Source: an uncultured Brevundimonas sp. (lineage in GTDB: Bacteria; Pseudomonadota; Alphaproteobacteria; Caulobacterales; Caulobacteraceae). Taken from it: DNA of 64,000 nucleotides. Every line of letters starts with the position of its first letter. Position 1 is the stretch's first letter. The notes beneath the pieces are model-generated. The model saw only the letters and a program-made list of their open reading frames with translations, was not told the origin of the DNA and searched no databases. Positions 1 through 8,677 of this stretch are shown here, piece by piece. The position numbers and the translations under genes were made by a program. The stretch spans positions 1 to 64,000 of the forward strand of contig NZ_CALMFB010000062.1 of NCBI RefSeq assembly GCF_937863155.1, given 5' to 3'.

Positions 1-1
1 G

Positions 2-142
2 CGGTTCCGCGCCTCGGGCATGCGCGAACTGGCCTGGCATCTGTTCACCTGGGGCCGGCAGGTGTCCATCCTGGCGCCCGAGCGGCTGAAAGACGTGATG
101 GCCGATGAACTGGCCGCCGCCCGGCAGGCGCTGGATCAATGA
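2..142 (+). CDS. WYL-domain transcriptional regulator, C-terminal end (partial)
   Basis: Only the last 46 codons are inside the window; the gene begins upstream. The visible tail (RFRASGMRELAWHLFTWG, then a segment with ILAPERL and a helical VMADELAAARQ end) resembles the C-terminal extension of YafY/PafBC-type regulators, which pair an N-terminal helix-turn-helix with a WYL ligand-sensing domain. The HTH and WYL core lie off the edge, so the assignment rests on the tail alone. It ends 83 bp before the next gene, on the same strand. Confidence 0.6.
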   Translation, partial: RFRASGMRELAWHLFTWGRQVSILAPERLKDVMADELAAARQALDQ

Positions 143-225
143 CCCACGGCGGCCTCAAGCCTGTGCGAACCGTAAGGTGACGCCATGGGTCGTCGCCGCT
201 ACCAGCGAAACGACAAGGAGGCGGC

Positions 226-1623
226 ATGCGCGCATTTCTGCTCGGCCTGATGGGCCTGGTCCTGCTGGCGGCGCCTGTGCGGGCCCAGGATGCGCCGGAC
301 GTCATCGCCACGGTCGCGGTCACCCGCGACGGTGCCCGCTGGACGGCGGACTATGACCTGCGGCTGGACCGGCCGGCCTTCGCCTTCGTGGTCTCGGCCC
401 TGATGCGCGAGGGGCGGCGTCCGTGGCGCCCCGATCGCTGGACGGTGCAGACGCCGGGGGTCGAGATCAGCCGTGTGGGCAATTACGACGTGCTGAAAAG
501 CACGAACGGCCGCGCCCTGCCGCGCCGCATCCGCATCGCCATGCGGCCGATGGGCGGGGATCTGGAGGCGGAATACGCCCCTTCGCTGGTGTTTTCGGAC
601 GGGGCCGTGGCCCTGTTCAGCGAACAGTTCGACCTGATCCCGCTGGACAACGCCCAGGCGGCGCTAGACCTGCCGGCCGATCTGAACGGGGTCCAGCTGG
701 ACGGCGGCCTGACCCAAGTCACCTGGCGCGACCGGGCCGGGCCGGTGATGCTGCACGGACGCCGTGAGCGTGCGCCGACGGCCGCCGATGCGGAAACCTA
801 TGTGCTGTTCGGTTCGCCGGGCGTGCGCGAAGGCCCGGCCATCGCCACCGTGGTCGATCCCAACCTGCCCGTCTGGCTGCGGGACGAACTGGAAGCCTTC
901 ACCCCGCGCGTCATGGCGCTGTACGCCGAACGCACCGGCCCGCGGCGCGGCGAACGGCCCACGGTGATGGTCAGCTGGTCCGGCCCGACCGACAGCCTGT
1001 CCAGCATGGCCGGCAGCGTCCTGCCCAATCTGATCGTCATCGATTTCGAAGGGGAGGGGGTGCTGGACCCCTCGCCACAGGTGCTGGCGCGGGCGCGCTG
1101 GTTCCTGGGGCACGAGGCGGCGCATTTCTGGCTGGGCAGCCAGGGCCTGCGTTATGAGGCGGCGCGCGACGCCTGGATCACCGAAGGCGGCGCCGACGTC
1201 ATGGCCGTGCGCGCGCTCTCGACGCTGGACCCCGCCTATGACGCGGGCGAAGAACTGCAGCGCGAGGTCGACGACTGCATCGACCTGTCGACCCACCGAG
1301 GCGTGGCCAGCGCGGGCGAACGGGGCGAACACCGGGCCTACTACGCTTGCGGCGCGGTGTTCTGGCTGGTGATGGAGGCGGCGGCGGGCCAGGACGTGTT
1401 CGGCGTCCTGAGCGGCTTTATGGCCGACAATGCGGATGGGGTGCTGAGCCGGAGCGAGTGGCTGGACCGGCTGGATGCCGTGTCGGGCGATCCGTCGCTG
1501 CGCGCCGATATCGAGCGGTTGCTGGATCAGGGCGATCCCGATCCGGCCGTGGTGATCGGGCGACTGTTCCAGGGCGCAGGCGTGCCGTTCGACATGGTCG
1601 CGGGCCAGCCCCAGCTGATCTGA
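226..1623 (+). CDS. Secreted HEXXH (gluzincin-like) putative metallopeptidase
   Basis: A 465-residue protein with a clear Sec signal peptide (MRAFLLGLMGLVLLAAPVRA, cleavage near residue 20). A GHEAAHFWLG segment near residue 290 supplies HEXXH. It is followed 20 residues later by WITEGGAD, the spacing region where M1-type gluzincins place the third zinc ligand (WLNEGFA in M1). The N-terminal half is beta-rich and unassigned. An AAGGAGG-like ribosome site (about 213-220) supports the ATG at 226. It is likely exported to the periplasm. The motif suggests a zinc peptidase, but the substrate is unknown and the protein could be a non-peptidase relative. It converges tightly with the next gene, with only 4 bp between the stops. 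Confidence 0.7.
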   Translation: MRAFLLGLMGLVLLAAPVRAQDAPDVIATVAVTRDGARWTADYDLRLDRPAFAFVVSALMREGRRPWRPDRWTVQTPGVEISRVGNYDVLKSTNGRALPRRIRIAMRPMGGDLEAEYAPSLVFSDGAVALFSEQFDLIPLDNAQAALDLPADLNGVQLDGGLTQVTWRDRAGPVMLHGRRERAPTAADAETYVLFGSPGVREGPAIATVVDPNLPVWLRDELEAFTPRVMALYAERTGPRRGERPTVMVSWSGPTDSLSSMAGSVLPNLIVIDFEGEGVLDPSPQVLARARWFLGHEAAHFWLGSQGLRYEAARDAWITEGGADVMAVRALSTLDPAYDAGEELQREVDDCIDLSTHRGVASAGERGEHRAYYACGAVFWLVMEAAAGQDVFGVLSGFMADNADGVLSRSEWLDRLDAVSGDPSLRADIERLLDQGDPDPAVVIGRLFQGAGVPFDMVAGQPQLI

Positions 1624-1627
1624 AGGC

Positions 1628-3034
1628 TCATCCCGCCGCGAAGGGATAGGGGCTGATCGACTTGGCCCAGTCGTCGACGGCCAGGGCCCGATCGACGGGC
1701 GGGGCGGCCCGCTCGGCGCAGGGGTGGCGCGGACACAGGCGACAGGCCGGGCCGATGGGTGTGACCTCGGGCGTCGCTAGGTCCAGCCCCCGCGCATGGA
1801 TCAGCCGCCGCGCCTGCGACAGCTCGCAGCCCAGGCCGATGGCCAGGTCGTGGCCCTCGGTGAAGGCGTCCTGGCCTTGCCGGTCCACGGTGCGGGCCAG
1901 GGTGAACCAGCGGCCGCCATCAGGCGTCTCGACGATCTGGGTGACGATGCGGCCCGGCGTGCGGAACGCCGAATGTAGCCGCCAGCGCGGGCAGGCCCCG
2001 CCGAAGCGCGAGAAGGGAAAGGCGCCGGCCGCGAACCGCTTGGACACATTGCCCGCCTGGTCCACCCGCATCAGGAAGAAGGGCACGCCCCGCGCCGTGG
2101 GCCGCGACAGGGTGGTCAGCCGGTGCGCCGCCTGCTCGAACGACACGCCGAACCGCGCCTGAAGCCGGCCGATGTCATAGCCGCTGTCTTCCGCCCGGGC
2201 GTGAAAAGCGCCGTAGGGCATCAGGATCGCCGCCGCCAGGGCATTGGTCAGGGCCACCTTCAACAGCGGGCGTGCACCCTCGGGTGGGGCCGCCGCCTGG
2301 ATCGCCGCCTCGATCTCGGCTCCATGTTCAACCGCCGCCAGCTGATAGGCGACCGCAAAGGCGCGCGACGCCGGCCCCAGCGTCTCGGACAGCAGCAGCC
2401 GACCCCGGTGCGGATCGAACCGCCGGGTCCATTCCACCATCACCTCGACCGGCAGGGTGCGGACGCTGAGTCCATGGCGGGCCAGCAGCCGGGCGCGGGC
2501 GCGGGTCTCGAACGGTTCGCCGGGCGTCTCGGTCTCCAGCGCCTGGGCCAGGGTTTCGCCCAGCAGGTCGAACTCGGGAAAGTGGTTCTTCCGCGCCTGA
2601 ATGTATGCGCGCACCCAGTCGGCGGGGCTGTCGGGGTCGGGGGCGTCCGTGTCGCGCGCCCTGCGGTAGGCGAAGGCGCGGTACAGCCTTAAGAAAGCGT
2701 CGGACAGGGCGGGCTGGTCCTGGATCGCCTGGACCACCTCATGCCGGGGCACGGCCAGGCCCTGGAACAGCGGATCGGCCAGGGCCTCGACCACCGCGCC
2801 CTCGCTGGCGTCGCCGCCGGCGGCGGTGAAGTCGCGCAGGTCCACGTCATAGGTCTGGGCCAGGCGCAGCAGCAGTTGCGCCGACACGGGCCGCTGGTTC
2901 CGCTCGATATGGTTCAGATAGCTGGGCGAGACGCCCAGATCGGCGGCCATGGCGGTTTGCGTCAGGGACAGCTGGCGCCGCAGCCGTTTCAACCGACCGC
3001 CCAGGAACAGCTTGTGATCGGCCCCTCGATCCAT
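1628..3034 (-). CDS. ScfR/RamB-family XRE transcriptional regulator
   Basis: 468 residues. The N-terminus is a Cro/C1 HTH (about residues 8-65: LKRLRRQLSLTQTAMAADLGVS, then SYLNHIERNQRPVS). It is followed by a long IrrE/ImmA-like and DUF2083 C-terminal region with a Cys-rich tail (CRLCPRHPCAE), as in short-chain fatty acyl regulators. RamB of this family controls aceA/aceB and acetate metabolism in actinobacteria. Here the gene is divergent from aceA, with paired palindromes between them, one only 11 bp from this start codon. Control of aceA plus autoregulation is therefore a reasonable inference. The ATG at 3034 places the HTH at the usual distance from the N-terminus. Confidence 0.85.
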   Translation of the reverse strand: MDRGADHKLFLGGRLKRLRRQLSLTQTAMAADLGVSPSYLNHIERNQRPVSAQLLLRLAQTYDVDLRDFTAAGGDASEGAVVEALADPLFQGLAVPRHEVVQAIQDQPALSDAFLRLYRAFAYRRARDTDAPDPDSPADWVRAYIQARKNHFPEFDLLGETLAQALETETPGEPFETRARARLLARHGLSVRTLPVEVMVEWTRRFDPHRGRLLLSETLGPASRAFAVAYQLAAVEHGAEIEAAIQAAAPPEGARPLLKVALTNALAAAILMPYGAFHARAEDSGYDIGRLQARFGVSFEQAAHRLTTLSRPTARGVPFFLMRVDQAGNVSKRFAAGAFPFSRFGGACPRWRLHSAFRTPGRIVTQIVETPDGGRWFTLARTVDRQGQDAFTEGHDLAIGLGCELSQARRLIHARGLDLATPEVTPIGPACRLCPRHPCAERAAPPVDRALAVDDWAKSISPYPFAAG

Positions 3035-3045
3035 GCGGGCAGCAT

Positions 3046-3083
3046 GTCATAATGTGACTGACAATGCAAAGTCACATTGTGAC
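3046..3083. promoter_or_regulatory. Twin palindromic operator between ScfR-type regulator and aceA
   Basis: Two copies of one dyad are seen: GTCATAATGTGAC at 3046-3058 (one mismatch from symmetric) and the perfect palindrome GTCACATTGTGAC at 3071-3083. Their centres are 25 bp apart. A larger inverted repeat AATGTGACT / AGTCACATT (3051-3059 and 3070-3078) links them. They lie 11 bp from the regulator start and about 110 bp from aceA. Probable binding site of the adjacent regulator. Confidence 0.6.
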
Positions 3084-3191
3084 TATCAGACTACAATACG
3101 CGCCGCTCTGGGGTGCTGATTTTGACTTTGGCGTGTTCTGATCCCTGACGAAGGCGGCGCGGGCCGCCGTGAACAGAGAACGAGCACGACC

Positions 3192-4469
3192 ATGACCACC
3201 TTCGCCGATCTGGTTCCGGCCCCGGCGGGGCGTTTCGACGGCATCGAACGTCCCTATACGCCCGAAGACGTGCTGCGCCTGCGGGGCTCGGTCCCGATCA
3301 CCCACACCCTGGCCGAGCGGGGCGCCAATCGCCTATGGGAGCTGCTGCATTCGGAGCCCTACATCAACGCCCTGGGCGCGGTGACGGGCAATCAGGCCAT
3401 GCAGATGGTCCGCGCCGGGCTGAAGGCCATCTATCTGTCCGGCTGGCAGGTGGCGGCCGACGCCAACACCGCCGGGGCCATGTACCCGGATCAGTCGCTG
3501 TATCCAGCCAACGCCGCGCCCGAGCTATGCCGCCGCATCAACCGCACCCTGCAGCGCGCCGATCAGATCGAGCACGCCGAGGGGGGCGCGAAACGCGACT
3601 GGTTCGCCCCCATCGTCGCGGACGCCGAGGCCGGCTTCGGCGGGCCGCTGAACAGCTTCGAGATCATGAAGGCCTTCATCGAGGCGGGCGCCGCGGGCGT
3701 GCATTTCGAGGACCAGCTGGCCAGCGAGAAGAAGTGCGGCCATCTGGGCGGCAAGGTGCTGATCCCGACCCAGGCGCATGAGCGCAATCTGATCGCCGCG
3801 CGTCTGGCCGCCGACGTCATGGGCGCGCCGACGATCACCGTGGCCCGCACCGATGCGGAAAGCGCCCAGCTGATCACCAGCGACATCGACGAACGCGACC
3901 ACCCCTTCATCGACCGCGACAGCCGCACGCCCGAGGGTTTCTTTCGCCTGAAACCCGGCACGGGCCTGGACCACTGCATCGCGCGCGGCCTGGCCTACGC
4001 CAAACACGCCGACCTGCTGTGGTGGGAGACGTCGCATCCCGACCTGGACGACGCGCGCAAATTCGCCGAGGCGATCCAGCGCGACCATCCGGGCAAACTG
4101 ATGGCCTACAACTGTTCGCCCAGCTTCAACTGGGAGGCCAAGCTGGACAAGGAGACCATCGCCCGGTTCCAGCGCGAGCTGGGGGCCATGGGCTACAAAT
4201 TCCAGTTCGTGACCCTGGCCGGGTTCCACAGTCTGAACAACGGCATGTTCGAGCTGGCCAGCGGATACCGCGACCGCGGCATGGCGGCCTATTCCGAGCT
4301 TCAGCAGCGCGAGTTCGCCAATGAGGCCGCCGGCTACACCGCCACCCGTCACCAGCGCGAGGTCGGCACGGGCTATTTCGACGCCGTGGCCACCGTCATC
4401 TCGAACGGCCAGTCGTCCACGACGGCGCTGAAGGACTCCACCGAAACCGCCCAATTCGCGGCGGCCTGA
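3192..4469 (+). CDS. aceA: Isocitrate lyase
   Basis: 425 residues, the usual length of bacterial ICL. It cleaves isocitrate to glyoxylate and succinate, the first committed step of the glyoxylate shunt that permits growth on acetate or fatty acids. The catalytic KKCGH loop is at residues 180-184. Other family blocks are [10 protein letters not shown], the metal-binding [10 protein letters not shown], and [12 protein letters not shown]. No malate synthase gene is in the window. Divergent from the ScfR/RamB-type regulator across a 157-bp intergenic region with paired dyads, so expression is probably carbon-source controlled. Confidence 0.97.
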   Translation: MTTFADLVPAPAGRFDGIERPYTPEDVLRLRGSVPITHTLAERGANRLWELLHSEPYINALGAVTGNQAMQMVRAGLKAIYLSGWQVAADANTAGAMYPDQSLYPANAAPELCRRINRTLQRADQIEHAEGGAKRDWFAPIVADAEAGFGGPLNSFEIMKAFIEAGAAGVHFEDQLASEKKCGHLGGKVLIPTQAHERNLIAARLAADVMGAPTITVARTDAESAQLITSDIDERDHPFIDRDSRTPEGFFRLKPGTGLDHCIARGLAYAKHADLLWWETSHPDLDDARKFAEAIQRDHPGKLMAYNCSPSFNWEAKLDKETIARFQRELGAMGYKFQFVTLAGFHSLNNGMFELASGYRDRGMAAYSELQQREFANEAAGYTATRHQREVGTGYFDAVATVISNGQSSTTALKDSTETAQFAAA

Positions 4470-4483
4470 ACCCGACAGGAGAC

Positions 4484-4699
4484 ATGACCATGCAGCCCCT
4501 GACCAACACCCAGGCCATCATCGACTTCTGCCTGGCGCCCCTGAACGTCGACGCCGGAACCGAGGCCGAGCGCGAGGTGCGCCGTCGCTTGACCCACGTC
4601 ATCGGCACCTTTCAGCGCAAGCAGGCTCAGCCGGTGGCCATCGACTTCTCCAGCATGCCCAGCCAGGTCATCAACGAGGCCGCGCACGGCAACGAGTAA
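4484..4699 (+). CDS. Small conserved-looking protein downstream of aceA
   Basis: 71 residues, starting 15 bp after aceA with a good ACAGGAGA ribosome site at 4475-4482, so probably co-transcribed. It has no signal peptide or membrane segment. The sequence is soluble and amphipathic (LTNTQAIIDFCLAPLNVD, then helical TEAEREVRRRLTHVIGTF). No family is recognised. Position in the aceA transcript suggests a link with the glyoxylate shunt, but nothing in the sequence shows the role. A start at the second Met (4490) is also possible. Confidence 0.7.
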   Translation: MTMQPLTNTQAIIDFCLAPLNVDAGTEAEREVRRRLTHVIGTFQRKQAQPVAIDFSSMPSQVINEAAHGNE

Positions 4700-4705
4700 G
4701 GCGCG

Positions 4706-7024
4706 TCAGGCGGCGGCTTCGCTCAGTGCGGGCGTGGTCGCCGCCGGAGCGCACACCAGAGCCAGCAGCTCGGAGGTGTTGAACGGCTTGGCCACATGGC
4801 CGTCCGCGCCCGCCGCCTGACCCGCCGCCACATGTTCAGGCAGGGCGTTGGCCGTCAGCATGACGATGCGCGTATGGGGCCGGCCCTCGGCGGCTTCGTG
4901 CAGGCGCAGTTCGCGGGTGGCGGCCAGACCGTCCATCAGCGGCATCTGCATGTCCATCAGCACCAGATCGAAGGCGCCGGCGCGGAACGCCTCGACCGCC
5001 TGGACGCCGTTCTCGACCGAGACCAGATCCACATTGGCGGCGGCCAGCACCAGTTCGACCACCTTGCGGTTGGTGGGGTGGTCGTCGGCCAGCAGCACCT
5101 TCAGGCGCGGCCCCATCTCCGCCAACGGGGAGGCGGGCGCCGCTTCGGTCCCCGTTTCGGCAAGGGCGTCGGGCGCCTGGGCCGCATGCAGGGGCAGGGT
5201 CAGGATGAAGGCCGAGCCGCCGCCCAGCTCGCTTTCGCAATCCAGATCGCCGTCCATCATTTCGGCCAGCTGGCGACAGATGGCCAGGCCCAGGCCGGTG
5301 CCGCCGAATTTGCGGGCGATGCCGCCGTCGGCCTGTTCGAAGCGGGTGAACAGGCGGTCGCGGGTCTGGGGGTCGAAGCCGATGCCCGTGTCCTCGATCG
5401 TGAATCGGACGGTCGGGGCGCCGTTGCGCGCCGGCCCCGTTTCCACCCTCAGTCCTACGAAACCGGCCTCGGTGAATTTGACGGCGTTGGAGATCAGATT
5501 GGTCAGGATCTGTTTCAGCCGAACCGCGTCGCCCAGGATCCACTGGCGCGTCTCGGCGGCCATATCGACGCTGAAGCCCAGGCCCTTTTCATGGGCGGTG
5601 GCTTCATAGAGTTGGGCCGCCTCGTGCACGGCGCGGGCCAGGTCGAACGGTTCCTCGACCAGCTGCATACGGCCCGATTCGACGCGCGCCAGGTCCAGGA
5701 TGTCGTTCAGCAGGGTCTGCAAGGTGCGGCTGGACGAGGCCATCAGGTCCAGCATCTCGCGCTGGTCCGGCGTCAGATCGGTGCGCGCCAGGGCCTGGGT
5801 CAGACCGATCACGCCATTCAGCGGCGTGCGGATCTCGTGGCTCATATTGGCCAGGAACTGGCTCTTGGAATGGTTGGCCTGTTCGGCGATGTCGCGCGCC
5901 TCGGACAGGATCTGGGAATCCCGCTTCAGGTCGGTGATGTCGTTGACCACGGTGACCACGCCGCCATCGGCGGTGCGGCGGTCCTGGACCCTCAGCCAGC
6001 GGCCGTCGCCGATCCGCTGTTCAAAGGCGTTCGAGGCGCTGCGCCGAGCCTGCAACCGCTCGGCCACCCACTCGTCTTCGCGGCCGACCGCGCTGGCGTA
6101 CAGCCCCTGTTTCAGGCCTTCGCGCAGGATTTCGCTAAAGGTGACGCCGCGTTTCAGTACCGGCGCCAGCTCGGGATTCACCTCGACATAGCGGGCGTTC
6201 CACACCGTCAGCCGGTCCTCGGAATCATAGAAGGCCAGCCCGTCGGACATGGCGGCGATCGCCTCGCGCAGCTGGTTCATGGTGCTGGCGCGGGTCCAGT
6301 AGGCGGCGGCGGCGACCACGCCGATGGCGACGCACAGCACCATCACCGCGCCGATGGCCCAGGTCAGCATGTCCGCGCGGCTCAGGCCCTGGGCCGCCAC
6401 AAGGGCGTCCGCCCCCGGTGAAATCCAGAAGCCGCTCATGGAGATCAGATGCAGGGCCATCAGGCCGGCCCAGGTGCTGACGCCCGCGCTGACCGTGCCC
6501 CAGACGTGGCCGGCGAACTGGAATCGCGCCGCCTCCAGGCTGAGCGCCAGCTGAACCGCGAAGGCCAGCGCCAGAGTCTCCATGCCCCAGTGCACAACGC
6601 CCGAGGTGCGCAGCGACATCACCGCCAGCACATGCATGCCCAGGAAGCCCAGCCCCCTGATCACCACGCCGCACAGCACACGGGTGGGCGACAGGGCGTC
6701 GCCGACGACGCGGGTGGCGACCAGCAGGGCGCCGATGGTGACGGCCAGGGCGCTGATCATCCCGATGGGATCATAGCCGGCGGGCATGCCCGCATCGTAG
6801 GCCATCAGGGCGATGAACTGGGCGCCCCAGACCAGGACGCCCCCCAGCAAAGCGCCCAGAATCTCAAGCCGGAGAGCCGTCTGTGTCCATCCGTCCCAGC
6901 GCGCGGCGCGTGCGCGATTGAACAGCAGCCGCGCGGCCGTGGCGCCCAGCAGGCACAGCAGCGACGCCGGGATCAACGCCGCAAGGTCGTGCTGATAGGC
7001 CAGGCTGATCGGCGCCCAATCCAA
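4706..7024 (-). CDS. Membrane (MHYT-like) PAS hybrid histidine kinase with receiver
   Basis: About 772 residues from a TTG at 7024, which follows a GGGGGAG site at ideal spacing; longer readings run into the divergent phoR. Domains: an N-terminal seven-helix sensor of MHYT type (MHVLAVM, ALHLISMSG) to about residue 245; a PAS segment (SDGLAFYDSEDRLTVWN); HisKA with intact FLANMSHEIRTPLNG; HATPase_c (NLISNAVKFTEAG, DTGIGFD, GTGLGLAICRQ); and a C-terminal receiver (VLLADDHPTNRKV, phospho-acceptor Asp in LVLMDMQMP). It is an inner-membrane hybrid kinase that would need a phosphotransfer partner not found here. The signal is unknown. It is divergent from phoR but not obviously part of the Pho system. 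Confidence 0.88.
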   Translation of the reverse strand: MDWAPISLAYQHDLAALIPASLLCLLGATAARLLFNRARAARWDGWTQTALRLEILGALLGGVLVWGAQFIALMAYDAGMPAGYDPIGMISALAVTIGALLVATRVVGDALSPTRVLCGVVIRGLGFLGMHVLAVMSLRTSGVVHWGMETLALAFAVQLALSLEAARFQFAGHVWGTVSAGVSTWAGLMALHLISMSGFWISPGADALVAAQGLSRADMLTWAIGAVMVLCVAIGVVAAAAYWTRASTMNQLREAIAAMSDGLAFYDSEDRLTVWNARYVEVNPELAPVLKRGVTFSEILREGLKQGLYASAVGREDEWVAERLQARRSASNAFEQRIGDGRWLRVQDRRTADGGVVTVVNDITDLKRDSQILSEARDIAEQANHSKSQFLANMSHEIRTPLNGVIGLTQALARTDLTPDQREMLDLMASSSRTLQTLLNDILDLARVESGRMQLVEEPFDLARAVHEAAQLYEATAHEKGLGFSVDMAAETRQWILGDAVRLKQILTNLISNAVKFTEAGFVGLRVETGPARNGAPTVRFTIEDTGIGFDPQTRDRLFTRFEQADGGIARKFGGTGLGLAICRQLAEMMDGDLDCESELGGGSAFILTLPLHAAQAPDALAETGTEAAPASPLAEMGPRLKVLLADDHPTNRKVVELVLAAANVDLVSVENGVQAVEAFRAGAFDLVLMDMQMPLMDGLAATRELRLHEAAEGRPHTRIVMLTANALPEHVAAGQAAGADGHVAKPFNTSELLALVCAPAATTPALSEAAA

Positions 7025-7147
7025 TGGCTTCTCCCCCGTTCGTACTGGTAGTCTTGTCGCAAAGAGATGAAAAAAGCGTGGGGAGCGGCCGAACGCCGTG
7101 CACTGAACGCTTCCTTCCCTCTTGCCGTGCCGCAGACCGGATCGCCG

Positions 7148-8563
7148 ATGCCGTATGAGATTTCGCCGTCGCCCGTTGCGCCTTCCGCCGGCTCGCGCCT
7201 GTGGACGGCCGGGGCCAGCGGCGGGGTGGCGGTCGCCGTCCTGGTGCTGGCGGCGGCGCTGGATCATGGCTCGGCGCCCCTGTTGCTGGCCGGCGCGGTT
7301 GTGGCGGGGCTGGCGACCTGGCTGATCAATCGCCGCCCGGCGCGATCCATGGCGGTCGCCACCGCCGAAACGCCTTTGCCGGCTGCGGAGACGGTCGATG
7401 ATGAAAAGGCGCTGCTGAACGCGGCCTTCGAGGCGGTCGCAGACCCCATACTGATCATCGGCGGCGGTGAAGCCGACGACATCGCCGGACGCCGGGTTCT
7501 GATGGCCAATGCGGCGGCGCGCGAGGTGCTTAGGCTACAGCCGCGCGGCGGCCTTCTGCTGTCGGCGATGCGCGATCCCTCGGTGCTGGAGGCGGTGGAC
7601 GAGGCGCTGTACGGCGGCATGACGCGGGTCACCGACTATACGCCCGGCGGCGCGCGCGACCGCCGCTGGCGCGCCTTCAGCCGGCCCCTGCCGGTCGGGG
7701 GCGAGACCCAGGCCATGGCCCTGCTGGTGCTGCGCGACGAAACCGATGCGCGCCGCATGGAGATGATGCGGGTCGACTTCCTGGCCAACGCCAGTCACGA
7801 ACTGCGCACGCCCCTGGCCTCGCTCAGCGGCTTCATCGAGACGCTGAAGGGCCATGCCCGGCACGACGATGCGGCGCGAGAGAAATTCCTGGACATCATG
7901 TCGGCCCAGGCCGAGCGGATGGGACGTCTGGTCGCCGACCTGCTGTCGCTCAGCCGCATCGAACTGAACGAACACATCCCGCCGTCGGGGCGCGTCGATC
8001 TGGCCCGGGCGGCGGCGGATGTGGTGGACGCCGTGGCCCTGTTGGCGCGTGAACGCGGGGTCGAGATGCGGCTGGCGGGCGAAAGCGCGGGCGTCACCGT
8101 GGTCGGCGACCGCGACGAGATCATCCAGGTGATCCAGAATCTGGTCGACAACGCCGTGAAATATTCACCGCCCGGCGCCGTCGTCGAACTGACCATCCAG
8201 CGTGACCTGACCGAAGACGTCCTGGCCGCCGACCGCCCGGACGGGTTCAGCCGCCTGCCGCTGGTCACGCCGGATCGCGAAGGGCAGGCGTCCTATGCCG
8301 CCGTCACGGTGCGCGACCATGGCCCCGGCATGGCGCGCGAGACCCTGCCGCGCCTGACCGAGCGCTTCTATCGCATCGAGGGCCAGAAGAGCGGCCCCAA
8401 GGAAGGCACCGGCCTGGGCCTGGCCATCGTCAAACATATCGTCAACCGACACCTGGGCGGCCTGGCCGTGGCCAGCGCGCCGGGGCAGGGGACGGCCTTC
8501 ACCGCCTGGTTCCCGATGGTCCGCGCCGCCGATGCGACCGACGCGTCGCCCCCGACGACGTAA
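7148..8563 (+). CDS. phoR: Phosphate regulon sensor histidine kinase PhoR
   Basis: About 471 residues from the ATG at 7148; an in-frame ATG at 7067 would add 27 residues and leave only 42 bp to the divergent kinase. Two N-terminal membrane helices (GGVAVAVLVLAAALD and LLLAGAVVAGLATWLI) are followed by a PAS-like linker. Next come HisKA (DFLANASHELRTPLASLSG) and HATPase_c (NLVDNAVKYSPPG, DHGPGMA, GTGLGLAIVKH). PhoR phosphorylates PhoB when the Pst transporter and PhoU signal low phosphate. The gene order phoR-pstC-pstA-pstB-phoU-phoB confirms the role. The start is uncertain. Confidence 0.93.
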   Translation: MPYEISPSPVAPSAGSRLWTAGASGGVAVAVLVLAAALDHGSAPLLLAGAVVAGLATWLINRRPARSMAVATAETPLPAAETVDDEKALLNAAFEAVADPILIIGGGEADDIAGRRVLMANAAAREVLRLQPRGGLLLSAMRDPSVLEAVDEALYGGMTRVTDYTPGGARDRRWRAFSRPLPVGGETQAMALLVLRDETDARRMEMMRVDFLANASHELRTPLASLSGFIETLKGHARHDDAAREKFLDIMSAQAERMGRLVADLLSLSRIELNEHIPPSGRVDLARAAADVVDAVALLARERGVEMRLAGESAGVTVVGDRDEIIQVIQNLVDNAVKYSPPGAVVELTIQRDLTEDVLAADRPDGFSRLPLVTPDREGQASYAAVTVRDHGPGMARETLPRLTERFYRIEGQKSGPKEGTGLGLAIVKHIVNRHLGGLAVASAPGQGTAFTAWFPMVRAADATDASPPTT

Positions 8564-8568
8564 CAGAA

Positions 8569-8586
8569 CTGTCATGGCCCCGTCTT
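8569..8586 (+). promoter_or_regulatory. Pho box upstream of pstC
   Basis: CTGTCAT (8569-8575), a 4-bp spacer, then CCGTCTT (8580-8586). This matches the PhoB direct-repeat consensus CTGTCAT-N4-CTGTCAT exactly in the first half and 5 of 7 in the second. It begins 6 bp after the phoR stop and about 92 bp before the pstC ATG. This would let PhoB induce pstCAB-phoU-phoB from its own promoter. Confidence 0.65.
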
Positions 8587-8677
8587 AATCCGCTGACCAA
8601 TCGCGGGCAGTTTCCGCCGCGACTTGGGCGGGCGAATCCCGACCGCTCGGTTTTTGGCGCGTGCGCCCTGGATTCTG

